From NCBI GenBank assembly GCA_963809925.1, contig CAWELH010000008.1, positions 558,001 through 622,000 on the forward strand: a stretch of DNA of 64,000 nucleotides, given 5' to 3'. A program made the position numbers and the translations under genes. The stretch comes from DASQZK01 sp963809925. Lineage in GTDB: Bacteria; Bacteroidota; Bacteroidia; Bacteroidales; GCA-2748055. Under the pieces are notes generated by a model, which saw only the letters and a program-made list of their open reading frames with translations, did no database searches and was not told the origin of the DNA. Positions 17,165 to 25,980 of the stretch are shown one piece after another. The number at the start of each line of letters is the position of its first letter. Position 1 is the stretch's first letter.

Positions 17165-19582
17165 ATGAAATGGAGTCAGATAGCAGTCGTCTTTTTCTCA
17201 ATGATATGGTTGTTTCAAAACGTTCAGGCTCAGGGGAGTGGTTCGATGGAAGGTCGGGTGTATAATTCTAAGAACAACAAGCCGGTAACTTTTGCCACGA
17301 TTGCAATTTACGGTTCGGCCAGGGGAACCATCAGTGATTCCGCCGGCCGCTTTTTTTTGTCGGACCTGAAGCCCGGATATATTCAGCTTGCAGTGTCCTC
17401 GGTCGGGTACGAAACCCTCGTCACCGATCCTGTACTGGTTACAAATGCAAGGAAAGAATACATGGACATTCCACTTAATGAAGCAAATGTGGACCTCGAA
17501 GAGATCACGGTGAAGGCTTCACCCTTCAGAAGAAGTGCCGAAAGTCCGGTTTCCCTGCGGCGTATCGATCTTGTTGAGATAGAGAAAAATCCCGGAGGAA
17601 ACCGCGACATATCAAAGGTCATCCAGACCTATCCAGGTGTTGCATCAACACCGGCGTACCGCAATGATGTGATCGTCAGAGGTGGGGGATCAAACGAAAA
17701 CCGGTTTTATCTCGATGGTGTTGAGATCCCCAATATTAACCATTTCGCTACCCAGGGCGCTTCCGGAGGTCCGGTGGGAATAATAAATGTCGATTTCATC
17801 CGGGAAGTGGATTTTTATTCCAGTGCTTTTCCTGCCAGCATGGGTAATGCCCTCAGCTCCGTCCTTGTATTTAAAATGGTCGACGGTAATAAGGAAAAGC
17901 TTAAATTCAAGGGTTCAGTTGGGGCTTCTGATCTGGCCCTGACCCTCGACGGTCCGTTGGGTGACAAGACTAGCTTTATCGTATCGGCCCGCCGCTCTTA
18001 CCTGCAGCTCCTGTTCTCAGCCATCGGCTTGCCCTTCCTTCCGACGTACAATGATTTTCAGTTTAAAATCAAGACACGATTCAACAACAGGAATGAACTG
18101 ACGGTTCTCGGACTCGGAGCCATTGACCAGTTCGACCTCAACCTGAAGGCTGACGATACGGAAGAACAACGGTACATCCTTGGCTACATCCCCGTCAATG
18201 AACAATGGACCTACACAACGGGTGCTGTATTCAAACATTATCGCGACAGAGGCTTTGATACCTGGGTGTTAAGCAGGAACCACCTGAACAATGCTGCCTG
18301 GAAGTACCAGGATAACATTGAAGTGGACTCCCTGAAACTTCTGGATTATCGTTCTCAGGAAACTGAAACAAAATTCCGGTACGAACACTTTACCAGTCTC
18401 GGTCACGGTTTCAGACTCAATGTAGGCGCAGGTACTGTCGTTTCGGCATATCACAATGCCACCTTTAACCGTACATTTACCAATGGTGAACCTACAACAC
18501 TCAGGTATAATTCCACGATTGACTTTTTTCAGTGGGGAAGTTTTGCACAGCTGACCAGGACGATGCTTAACGACAGGCTAAGCATGTCATTGGGTGTACG
18601 TATGGATGCCAGCAATTTTTCTAAACAGACTGTGAATATGCTGGATCAGTTTTCACCTCGATTTTCCGCATCCTATTCCCTGTTTAACGGCTTCTATCTC
18701 AACTTCAACACCGGAAGGTATTTCCAACTGCCACCCTATACAACACTGGGTTATCGTGATTCAAAAGGAGATCTTTTAAACAAAGCCGGCGGCGTCGACT
18801 ATATCTCAGCCGACCACTACGTAGGGGGAATCGAATGGCGTCCATCTGACAAGTCACGGCTGACCGTCGAAGGATTCTACAAACGATACCATCATTACCC
18901 TCTAAGCCTGACGGATTCCATATCTCTTTCTGGCAAAGGTGCCGATTTCGGAACCTTTGGAGATGAAGCGGTCTCCCCGGTGGCTGAAGGACGCGCATAT
19001 GGGATCGAATTCTTCTATAGAAACAAGGATTTTTTCGGAGGAAATATCATCGTGTCATATACCTTCGTAAGAAGTGAAACCGAAGCACTGCTCAGCAGTC
19101 TGGCACAAAATCATCACTGGATTCCGACAAGCTGGGACAACAGGCATCTTCTTAACATTCTGGCAATCCGGGAATTCAAAAATAACTGGCGTCTTGGGAT
19201 AAAATGGCGTTTTGTCGGGGGCGCTCCATATACACCCTATGATCTGGAACAATCATCTTATGTGGAAGCCTGGAACACCCTACACCAGGGCATTCCCGAT
19301 TACAGGCAATACAACCAGGAAAGGCTGGGCTCATTTCATCAGCTTGATGCCAGGCTCGACAAGGAATTCTATCTGAAAAAAACCAGCCTGAATTTTTATA
19401 TCGACATACAAAACCTATATAACTTCAGAGGAGAACAGCAAAAGGTCCTTGTCATCGACAGCAGTGTGCCCCAGCCGGTAAACCCCACCGACCCGCTGAG
19501 CCAGCAAAGGTATAAGCTCAGGGAATTGGCACTAAGCGGTGGTACGATCCTTCCTACCATCGGGATCATTATTGAGTTTTAA
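17165..19582 (+). CDS. TonB-dependent outer-membrane receptor with N-terminal carboxypeptidase-regulatory-like domain
   Basis: An 805-residue receptor. A signal peptide ends near residue 23 (Val-Gln-Ala-Gln). Residues about 27-110 are a CarboxypepD_reg-like domain ('GRVYNSKNNKPVTFATI', 'GYETLV'). The plug follows (about 120-250: 'VIVRGGGSNENRFYLDGVEIP'), then the beta-barrel ending in a terminal Phe. It lacks the signature regions of SusC-type receptors and no SusD gene is next to it, so a small ligand such as a siderophore, vitamin or metal complex is as likely as a glycan. The ATG at 17165 is chosen because the signal peptide starts there. It stands alone, convergent with the histidine kinase gene. 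Confidence 0.9.
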   Translation: MKWSQIAVVFFSMIWLFQNVQAQGSGSMEGRVYNSKNNKPVTFATIAIYGSARGTISDSAGRFFLSDLKPGYIQLAVSSVGYETLVTDPVLVTNARKEYMDIPLNEANVDLEEITVKASPFRRSAESPVSLRRIDLVEIEKNPGGNRDISKVIQTYPGVASTPAYRNDVIVRGGGSNENRFYLDGVEIPNINHFATQGASGGPVGIINVDFIREVDFYSSAFPASMGNALSSVLVFKMVDGNKEKLKFKGSVGASDLALTLDGPLGDKTSFIVSARRSYLQLLFSAIGLPFLPTYNDFQFKIKTRFNNRNELTVLGLGAIDQFDLNLKADDTEEQRYILGYIPVNEQWTYTTGAVFKHYRDRGFDTWVLSRNHLNNAAWKYQDNIEVDSLKLLDYRSQETETKFRYEHFTSLGHGFRLNVGAGTVVSAYHNATFNRTFTNGEPTTLRYNSTIDFFQWGSFAQLTRTMLNDRLSMSLGVRMDASNFSKQTVNMLDQFSPRFSASYSLFNGFYLNFNTGRYFQLPPYTTLGYRDSKGDLLNKAGGVDYISADHYVGGIEWRPSDKSRLTVEGFYKRYHHYPLSLTDSISLSGKGADFGTFGDEAVSPVAEGRAYGIEFFYRNKDFFGGNIIVSYTFVRSETEALLSSLAQNHHWIPTSWDNRHLLNILAIREFKNNWRLGIKWRFVGGAPYTPYDLEQSSYVEAWNTLHQGIPDYRQYNQERLGSFHQLDARLDKEFYLKKTSLNFYIDIQNLYNFRGEQQKVLVIDSSVPQPVNPTDPLSQQRYKLRELALSGGTILPTIGIIIEF

Positions 19583-19641
19583 CAACCGCACACCGGCATT
19601 GGGATTCCACCCGTTCCCGAAGGCACGAAGAAAATGGCAGC

Positions 19642-20970
19642 TCAGAACCTCAGGGTGAACTCACTGCCTTTATCCGGCTCGGAGATCACACTTACCGTGG
19701 CTTTATGCATCCTCATGATTTGCCGCACAAGGCTTAATCCAATGCCTGAGCCACCGTCACGTGTAGTATAGAATGGTGTGAAAATGTTATTCAGTTCATT
19801 AGGCCCAATCCCTTGTCCGTTGTCCTTTACCGATATCAGGACACTTCCGTCACTGTCCTTTCGGGCAAGTATTCCGATCCGTCCACTTGAATTGCTCAAG
19901 GCATCAAGAGCATTCCTTATGAGGTTTATCAAAACCTGGCTCAGCAGATTGTAGTCTCCCGGCATCTCAAGGCTTTCGTCCTGCATTTCCAGGGCAAAGG
20001 CAATTCCGCGCTGGTTCATCTCGGGTTTGTACAAGACACTGACTTCATCAAGCAAATCTTTCAGTCTGAATACGGTAAAACGTGGGGCTGGAATTTTCGT
20101 TAGGCTGCGGTATGCTTCAACAAAATTAATCAGCCCTGCCGAACGGCCCGATATGGCATCCAGACCCTCATTGATGTCCCTGACCACTAACTTGTTTTCC
20201 ACCCCCTTTATTTTGTCACTAAGTTTCCTGAGGGAATAACTCAGGGAGTTCAACGGGGCAACGGAATTCATAATTTCATGCCTGAGTACGGCAATTAGTC
20301 TCTGCCACGTGTCGAGTTCTTCATCCTCAAGCTGAAGATGAATATCCTGCAGTGAGACGATCTTTAATTTTTCGCCCAGTATTGCCAGGTCCGCTGACCT
20401 AAGAACCAGTCTGCGAAGGTGACCGCCTGCCGTTATGGAGACAAGCCCGTCGTCGCCCGGTTGCAGATCCAGGAGCTGACCTGGCAGATCCTTGTTGATC
20501 TCACGGAGGCTGCTGATGTTCTCCAGCCCGCTAAGGTCAAAGATATCCCGTGCAGCCTTATTGATCATCCCCACCCGGCCGTTTGCATCAAAAGAGAGAA
20601 TGCCGATGTTTACATGTTCCACCGTATTTCGGAAATAATGTCCCTGGGCTTCTTTTGTCCTGTGCACCGATTTGATGTTGTTTATGATGCTGTTGAAAGT
20701 CGTGTTCAGGTCACTGAAATCTTTACCCATGCCCAGGCTTTCGGTTACATTATCAAGGTATTTCAGTGACTGCAAAAAGGCGTCAAGTTTCCTGTTCGTC
20801 CGGTTCACAAAGCGTATCAGTGATACGACAAGGAAAAGCCATAAGCCTGCCAGGGTGATCCTGGTAACCCATAGATGGTTGGTAAACAATGATGCCACAG
20901 CAAGGAAACCCACTACAGACACCAGGAGGGAGAGGAATGTGACAACAAATTTAAAGCGGCTCAATTTCAT
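19642..20970 (-). CDS. Membrane sensor histidine kinase (NtrB-like partner of the adjacent sigma-54 regulator)
   Basis: A 442-residue kinase. Two membrane segments (about 7-29 and 37-55) with almost no periplasmic loop, a HAMP-like linker, a PAS domain (about 112-210), the H-box with phosphorylated His231 in Arg-His-Glu-Ile-Met-Asn, the N-box 'LINLIRNALDAL', and G-boxes 'VKDNGQGI' and 'GGSGIGLSLV'. The small periplasmic part suggests sensing in the membrane or cytoplasm. Its start overlaps the end of the response regulator gene by 20 bases, so the pair is translated together. Signal unknown. Confidence 0.92.
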   Translation of the reverse strand: MKLSRFKFVVTFLSLLVSVVGFLAVASLFTNHLWVTRITLAGLWLFLVVSLIRFVNRTNRKLDAFLQSLKYLDNVTESLGMGKDFSDLNTTFNSIINNIKSVHRTKEAQGHYFRNTVEHVNIGILSFDANGRVGMINKAARDIFDLSGLENISSLREINKDLPGQLLDLQPGDDGLVSITAGGHLRRLVLRSADLAILGEKLKIVSLQDIHLQLEDEELDTWQRLIAVLRHEIMNSVAPLNSLSYSLRKLSDKIKGVENKLVVRDINEGLDAISGRSAGLINFVEAYRSLTKIPAPRFTVFRLKDLLDEVSVLYKPEMNQRGIAFALEMQDESLEMPGDYNLLSQVLINLIRNALDALSNSSGRIGILARKDSDGSVLISVKDNGQGIGPNELNNIFTPFYTTRDGGSGIGLSLVRQIMRMHKATVSVISEPDKGSEFTLRF

Positions 20971-22330
20971 AACGATCCAGCTTATTATACAGCGTTTTCC
21001 GGGATATACCGAGATCTTCCGCTGTCCTGGAGATATTTCCCCTGTTCATTTTCAGCGCCTTTCTGATCAGTTCTTTTTCGTTCTCCTCAAGATTGAATGT
21101 ATAGCTGCTTTGGTTTATCGTAAAAGGTTTTTCGAAAAAGAAATCGCCTTCAGTAAGTTCATCACCTTCGGCAAGAATAATGGCTTTTTCCACGGTATGC
21201 TTGAATTCCCTGACATTTCCCGGCCATGTGTACCGGGCAAGTTTGTTCCTGGTCGCACCACTGATCCTGAACCTCTCTTTATGATATTTTTTGCAGAAGA
21301 TATCCGTGAAATGATCCAGCAGCACCGGGATCTCCTCCGTTCGCTCCCTTAGAGGCGGAATCTCAATTTTGATGGTATTGATCCGGTACAAGAGGTCTTC
21401 CCTGAACTTCATTTCGCCAACCAGTTTTTCAAGCGGTACATTCGTCGCTGATATCAGGCGAATATCAACAGGAACGGGCTGGTTAGAGCCAATACGATAT
21501 ACTTCCCGGTTCTGTACGACCGAAAGGAGCTTGGCTTGCAGATCGGTTGGGATATTAGCGATCTCATCAAGAAAGAGACTGCCCCGGTGCGCCATCTCAA
21601 ATCTGCCCGGCCGACTTTCGACCGCGCCCGTGAACGCACCTTTCATGTGACCGAAAAGTTCACTCTCAAATAATGTCGGAGCCAGTGCCCCAAGATCCAC
21701 ACGTACAAAGACTTCCTCCGACCTTGCCGACGAACGGTGAATCTCACGTGCCAGCAACTCCTTTCCCGTTCCGTTTTCCCCGACAAGTAAAATTCCGGCA
21801 TCAGTGGGTGCAACCTTTTTTATCGTTCGCATCACCTCCATCATTGCCGGGGAATCACCCACAATAAGTTTATTCCCCTCATCAGCCGTATTGATAAGCA
21901 GCTTTTTCTGAGACTTCAATTCTTTTATTTCTCTCCTTGAATTCCTGATTTTTAATGCGTTCTTTATGGTTGACAGCAACTTTTGATCTTCCCAGGGCTT
22001 CTGTATAAAATCGATCGCCCCCTCCTTCATGGCCTTCACAGCCAGATCAATATCCCCATACGCAGTAATGAAAACGACCATGGCATCAGGGTCGGCTTTC
22101 AGGATCTCCCTTAACCAGAAAATTCCTTCATTTCCAGTGTTTATTCCAGCTCTGAAGTTCATATCGAGCAGGATTACACCTACCTCTTTTTCCTTCATGA
22201 TGCCAGATATCATCTCCGGAGTATGAGCCGTGATGATCTCGGAAAATTCTTGTGCAAGCAGGAGCTTTAAAGCTACCAGGACATCCTTGTTGTCGTCGAC
22301 GATTAAAATCCTTGCATGTTCCATAACCAT
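20951..22330 (-). CDS. Sigma-54-dependent response regulator, NtrC/ZraR type
   Basis: A 459-residue activator. Receiver domain with phosphorylation site Asp56 (Leu-Leu-Asp-Met), AAA+ domain with Walker A GENGTGKE (184-191), the sigma-54 contact loop GAFTGA (231-236) and Walker B SLFLDE (251-256), and a C-terminal Fis-type helix-turn-helix ('NISRTAEDLGISRKTL'). Intact GAFTGA means it should open sigma-54 promoters. Alternative start at 22324 (residue 3). Divergent from the FtsX-like permease, whose upstream region has a candidate sigma-54 promoter; I infer that this permease is a target. Confidence 0.94.
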   Translation of the reverse strand: MVMEHARILIVDDNKDVLVALKLLLAQEFSEIITAHTPEMISGIMKEKEVGVILLDMNFRAGINTGNEGIFWLREILKADPDAMVVFITAYGDIDLAVKAMKEGAIDFIQKPWEDQKLLSTIKNALKIRNSRREIKELKSQKKLLINTADEGNKLIVGDSPAMMEVMRTIKKVAPTDAGILLVGENGTGKELLAREIHRSSARSEEVFVRVDLGALAPTLFESELFGHMKGAFTGAVESRPGRFEMAHRGSLFLDEIANIPTDLQAKLLSVVQNREVYRIGSNQPVPVDIRLISATNVPLEKLVGEMKFREDLLYRINTIKIEIPPLRERTEEIPVLLDHFTDIFCKKYHKERFRISGATRNKLARYTWPGNVREFKHTVEKAIILAEGDELTEGDFFFEKPFTINQSSYTFNLEENEKELIRKALKMNRGNISRTAEDLGISRKTLYNKLDRYEIEPL

Positions 22331-22389
22331 TCATTTTTTTATTCCGGCTAACCCAAAAATCATTCTGCCTGACAAATGCCGGCCACCTT

Positions 22390-22421
22390 CAAATGTATAA
22401 TAATTATACATTATTGTGAAA
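22390..22421 (-). promoter_or_regulatory. Putative promoter of the response regulator-kinase operon
   Basis: On the minus strand TTTC (22418-22421), a 20-base spacer and TACATTTG (22390-22397) fit the phylum promoter with one mismatch in the -33 box. The -7 box lies partly inside the palindrome at 22392-22412, which suggests autoregulation. Confidence 0.45.
22392..22412. promoter_or_regulatory. Perfect 21-bp inverted repeat, likely regulator binding site
   Basis: The half sites AATGTATAAT and ATTATACATT flank a single central A, a perfect 10-bp inverted repeat. It overlaps the minus-strand -7 box and is about 75-95 bases upstream of the candidate sigma-54 promoter at 22485, the usual distance for an NtrC-type upstream activating site. 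AT-rich sequence can form palindromes by chance, but not usually this long. Confidence 0.5.
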
Positions 22422-22431
22422 TATTTACACA
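22415..22431. promoter_or_regulatory. Second, imperfect inverted repeat in the divergent control region
   Basis: TGTG and CACA end an imperfect 17-bp repeat (TGTG-n-AA ... TT-n-CACA). It lies two bases from the perfect palindrome and could be a second site for the same dimeric regulator. The two do not share an obvious half-site sequence, so this is weak. Confidence 0.25.
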
Positions 22432-22484
22432 CTATTTCCAGACCAATAAATCATTAATTACTGACTTATTGGCTGTTACGTAAA

Positions 22485-22500
22485 TGGTATGCATTTAGCC
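22485..22500 (+). promoter_or_regulatory. Candidate sigma-54 (-24/-12) promoter of the permease gene
   Basis: TGGTATGCATTTAGCC keeps the invariant GG and GC with 10 bases between them and matches TGGYAYRNNNNTTGCW at all but two positions. Transcription would begin near 22511, 14 bases before the ATG at 22525. The neighbour is a GAFTGA-bearing sigma-54 activator, which supports the call. Confidence 0.55.
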
Positions 22501-22524
22501 ATCTCTGATTGAAAAATCAACAGC

Positions 22525-24927
22525 ATGCTAATAAGTAATATCAAACTGGCTTTGCGGAATCTCTGGCGACAGAGGGGCTACTCACTCATTAACATTGCCG
22601 GTCTGGCCATCGGTCTGGTTTGTTGTCTCTTCATTGTCCTTTTCATCACCAATGAATTGAGCTATGACCGCTATAATGAAAATGCCGGTAAAACATTCCG
22701 GGTTCTGGTTAAATACAGGAATTCGCAGGGCGCTGAAACTTCCATCCCCATTCAATCGTACCGGCTCAGGGAAGCCTTAAAAACTGAATTTCCCGAGTTA
22801 AAGACCATTACACGGATTGGTTCGCCTTTTGACTCTCAGCTGGAGTATGATGAAAAAAAACTGCGAATCAGCGCTACAAATATTGATGACGACTTTTTCG
22901 ACATTTTCCATCTCGAAATGCTGGAAGGAGACAAGAAGACAGCCCTGGAAGGTCCCACGAACATGATCATCAGTGAGACCACTTCAAACAGGTTGTTTGG
23001 CAATGAGGCGCCGCTTGGAAAAATCATACAGATGAAGGCAGGCGGTGATTTCTACCCGATTCAGATAAGCGGTGTTTTCAGGGATATTCCGTCAACTTCC
23101 CATTTTCATGTCGACGCTCTGTTTTCCACCCGGATTACCGATCACCTTTATAATAAACGACAGCTCTATAACTGGGGAGAGGGCATGTGCTATGTTTATC
23201 TGCTGTTGCCCGACAAGATGACGCCGCAGGAGATTGAATCACGGTTTCCAGCCTTTGTCGACAAAGTGAGGGGAGAGGGATCGTCCGAATTTATCTCGTA
23301 CAGTCTGCAGCCATTACTTGATATCCATCTCCGGTCGAATCTGAGATTCGAGTTTGAGCCGAATTCCGATATACGGTATATCTACATTTTTGGAGCCGTT
23401 GCCATTTTTATCCTGCTTATAGCCGCCTTTAATTATATGAATCTGTCTACGGCAAGATCCATTCGTCGGTCGAAGGAAGTCGGTGTCAGGAAGGCAATTG
23501 GAGCCACACGGGGACAGCTCATGCTCCAGTTTACCGGAGAAGCTGTCCTTTTCAGTTTCATTGCCATGTGGATTGCCGTCCTGCTGGCTGAAGTTCTGAT
23601 GCCTTACTTCAACAACCTTTCGGGCAAAAGCCTGGAAATCGGAATGCTCAACAACTGGAAATTGCTGCTCGCCTTGCTTGGTGCATCGGTGATTACCGGC
23701 GTCCTTGCAGGCAGTTACCCGGCATTTTTTCTTTCGGGCTTTAAACCCGTGAGTGCACTATGCGGGGAGATCCGACTGGGTTCAGTCAATATAAGTGTCA
23801 GGAAAGCGCTGGTTTTACTTCAATTCTCAATTTCCATTCTACTGATCATTTGTACGATGACCATATACGCTCAATGGAAATACATGATGGATGCCCGACT
23901 TGGGATTGATCCCGAAAACGTTCTTGTAGTTAATTTACCGGATCATTTCCGGACTTTCAAGGAAGAGATACTCAGGAATCCGGACATCATATCAGTAAGC
24001 GCTTCCAACAAAAAGCCGACGCGACCTCTAAGCAGTAACCTTCAATTTGAAGCCGAAGGCATGGATCCGGATGATAATGCTTCCATAAAGATCGTCACTG
24101 TTGACTGGGATTTTTTCAGCACTATGAAGAACAGGATCGTAAAAGGCAGGGCATTCGACAGGTCGTACGGATCAGACGAAGCTGACGCCTTTATTATCAA
24201 TGAAGCCGCTGTAAAGTTTATCGGCTGGGATAATCCCGTCGGCAAATGGTTCCAGACTGTAACACTCGACAGTGCAGGTGTGAACTGGGTAGAACGAGAG
24301 GGAACGGTTATCGGGGTGGCTGAGGATTTTTATTTTGAATCGCTCCATGAGGAAATACCCCCGGTTGTGTATTTTATCCAGGAAAACTGGCTTAATTTTT
24401 CCGAGATAAGGATTTCAGGGAAGAATATTCCCGGGACCATCGCCTTCATCAAGAACGCCTGGGAAAAATATTCTCCGGCCGGAGAGTTCGAATATTCCTT
24501 TTATGATCAGGATATCAGTAACCTTTATGCATCTGAAAAGAATTTCTTTCGCATCTTCGTGACCTTCGCTATCCTTGCCATCTTCATTGCCAGCCTCGGA
24601 ATTCTGGGGCTCGTTGCACTAACGGCAGAACAAAGAACCAAAGAAATCGGCATCAGGAAGACGATGGGAGCATCGGCCAGACGCATCATTGTTATGCTGG
24701 GCGGGGAGTTCCTCACCCTGGTGCTCGTTTCAAATCTCATTGCATGGCCATTGGGGTGGTATCTTATGAACAACTGGCTCAGGGAATTCCCGTACAGGAC
24801 CAAGCTGGATATCATGATATTCGTAACTGCGGGGTTCATGGCTATCCTGATCTCCGTCATTACCACCTTCCTCCAGGCATGGCGAGCCGCCAATAGTAAT
24901 CCGGCTGCTTCACTGAAATATGAATGA
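22525..24927 (+). CDS. FtsX-like ABC transporter permease (MacB-type, fused halves)
   Basis: An 800-residue permease with an N-terminal membrane segment (about 20-42), a large periplasmic MacB_PCD-type domain (about 50-270), an FtsX segment of three helices (about 285-430), then a second such unit with helices near 440-460 and 680-790. The cytosolic 'RRSKEVGVRKAIGATRGQL' and 'QRTKEIGIRKTMGASARRI' are the coupling motifs, found once per half. This is the double-length permease common in Bacteroidota. No ATPase gene is adjacent; it must come from elsewhere. Such proteins often serve in efflux or envelope-stress responses. Likely sigma-54 driven. Confidence 0.92.
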   Translation: MLISNIKLALRNLWRQRGYSLINIAGLAIGLVCCLFIVLFITNELSYDRYNENAGKTFRVLVKYRNSQGAETSIPIQSYRLREALKTEFPELKTITRIGSPFDSQLEYDEKKLRISATNIDDDFFDIFHLEMLEGDKKTALEGPTNMIISETTSNRLFGNEAPLGKIIQMKAGGDFYPIQISGVFRDIPSTSHFHVDALFSTRITDHLYNKRQLYNWGEGMCYVYLLLPDKMTPQEIESRFPAFVDKVRGEGSSEFISYSLQPLLDIHLRSNLRFEFEPNSDIRYIYIFGAVAIFILLIAAFNYMNLSTARSIRRSKEVGVRKAIGATRGQLMLQFTGEAVLFSFIAMWIAVLLAEVLMPYFNNLSGKSLEIGMLNNWKLLLALLGASVITGVLAGSYPAFFLSGFKPVSALCGEIRLGSVNISVRKALVLLQFSISILLIICTMTIYAQWKYMMDARLGIDPENVLVVNLPDHFRTFKEEILRNPDIISVSASNKKPTRPLSSNLQFEAEGMDPDDNASIKIVTVDWDFFSTMKNRIVKGRAFDRSYGSDEADAFIINEAAVKFIGWDNPVGKWFQTVTLDSAGVNWVEREGTVIGVAEDFYFESLHEEIPPVVYFIQENWLNFSEIRISGKNIPGTIAFIKNAWEKYSPAGEFEYSFYDQDISNLYASEKNFFRIFVTFAILAIFIASLGILGLVALTAEQRTKEIGIRKTMGASARRIIVMLGGEFLTLVLVSNLIAWPLGWYLMNNWLREFPYRTKLDIMIFVTAGFMAILISVITTFLQAWRAANSNPAASLKYE

Positions 24928-24973
24928 AACGGAATTTTATAACGAACTTTTAGGCACCTAAGAATGTCATAAA

Positions 24974-25006
24974 ATTGGAATGTTCCGGTACGACTCATTT
25001 TCTTTG
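24974..25006 (+). promoter_or_regulatory. Putative promoter of the patatin gene
   Basis: ATTG (24974-24977), a 21-base spacer and TTTCTTTG (24999-25006) fit the phylum consensus with one mismatch in each box. Transcription would start just before the TTG at 25020, which supports that start. Confidence 0.35.
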
Positions 25007-25019
25007 AACCAGTAAGCAG

Positions 25020-25772
25020 TTGGAAAAAAAATACAATACCGGCTTCGTCCTCAGCGGAGGAGGAGCAAGAGGATTTGCACACCTTGGAGTGGCAAAAGCA
25101 CTCTATGAACGTGGAATTATGCCGGACATCATCTCAGGTGTCAGTGCCGGGTCCATCGCGGGTATATTCCTGGCAGACGGATGGTCTCCGGAGGATATTT
25201 TCAGGTACTTCAAAGACACCAGCATCTTCAAAATTTCACACATTGGTCTGCCTCATGACGGCTTGCTGAGCCTGGATAAGATGAAGCGGGAGCTGGATAA
25301 AACCCTGAAATCAAAGGACATCAGTGAACTGAAAATCCCTTTCATTGTCACTGTTTCCAATCTCAATTCCGGCCGGGTTGAATATTTCTCCAAAGGCCCC
25401 GCCAGTGACATTGTGATGGCGTCCTCTGCGATCCCGGTTCTCTTCTCACCGGTAAAAATAAATAATAACCTCTATGCCGACGGCGGATTATTTGACAATC
25501 TGCCCGTTAAGCCTCTCAGCGGGAAATGCAAAAAAATCATCGGTGTGAATGTAAATCCCATCCATCCGAAGTCAGAGTTAAAAGGATTGGTACAAGTTGC
25601 CAGTCGCGCCTTTAACCTGGGTGTCGAAAATACCATTCGCAATAGTCGCCGGAAATGTAACATCTTCATTGAACCTTCTGATCTTGACCGATACGACGTT
25701 CTCGATTTTAAGTCTGCAGACGAAATGTATCAGATCGGTTATGAATATACGATGGAGTTGGCCCTTTCATAA
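25020..25772 (+). CDS. Patatin-like phospholipase, TTG start
   Basis: A 250-residue lipid acyl hydrolase of the RssA/patatin type. The oxyanion motif Gly-Gly-Gly-Ala-Arg-Gly (13-18), the nucleophile Ser42 in Gly-Val-Ser-Ala-Gly and the catalytic Asp in 'ADGGLFDN' form a complete Ser-Asp dyad. A stop codon stands five codons upstream in frame and the next Met falls after the glycine loop, so the TTG at 25020 must be the start. No signal peptide or membrane segment; cytoplasmic or membrane-associated phospholipase is inferred. Confidence 0.9.
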   Translation: MEKKYNTGFVLSGGGARGFAHLGVAKALYERGIMPDIISGVSAGSIAGIFLADGWSPEDIFRYFKDTSIFKISHIGLPHDGLLSLDKMKRELDKTLKSKDISELKIPFIVTVSNLNSGRVEYFSKGPASDIVMASSAIPVLFSPVKINNNLYADGGLFDNLPVKPLSGKCKKIIGVNVNPIHPKSELKGLVQVASRAFNLGVENTIRNSRRKCNIFIEPSDLDRYDVLDFKSADEMYQIGYEYTMELALS

Positions 25773-25980
25773 GACCCGATCGTGTAAAGCGGATCTGCAG
25801 ACATTCTTACAGGTCATATATTAAAAGGTACAAGTGGAACCAATGCCAGATGACGATCAGGAGGATATTCATTCAAACTGTCCGGATCAGCCCGGAACCT
25901 GCGGATTTCTCTGAACCATGTGTCATCCTGTCTCCAAAGTGTGTGCTCTCCGGGTTTCAGGAGGAGATATATAATATTCC

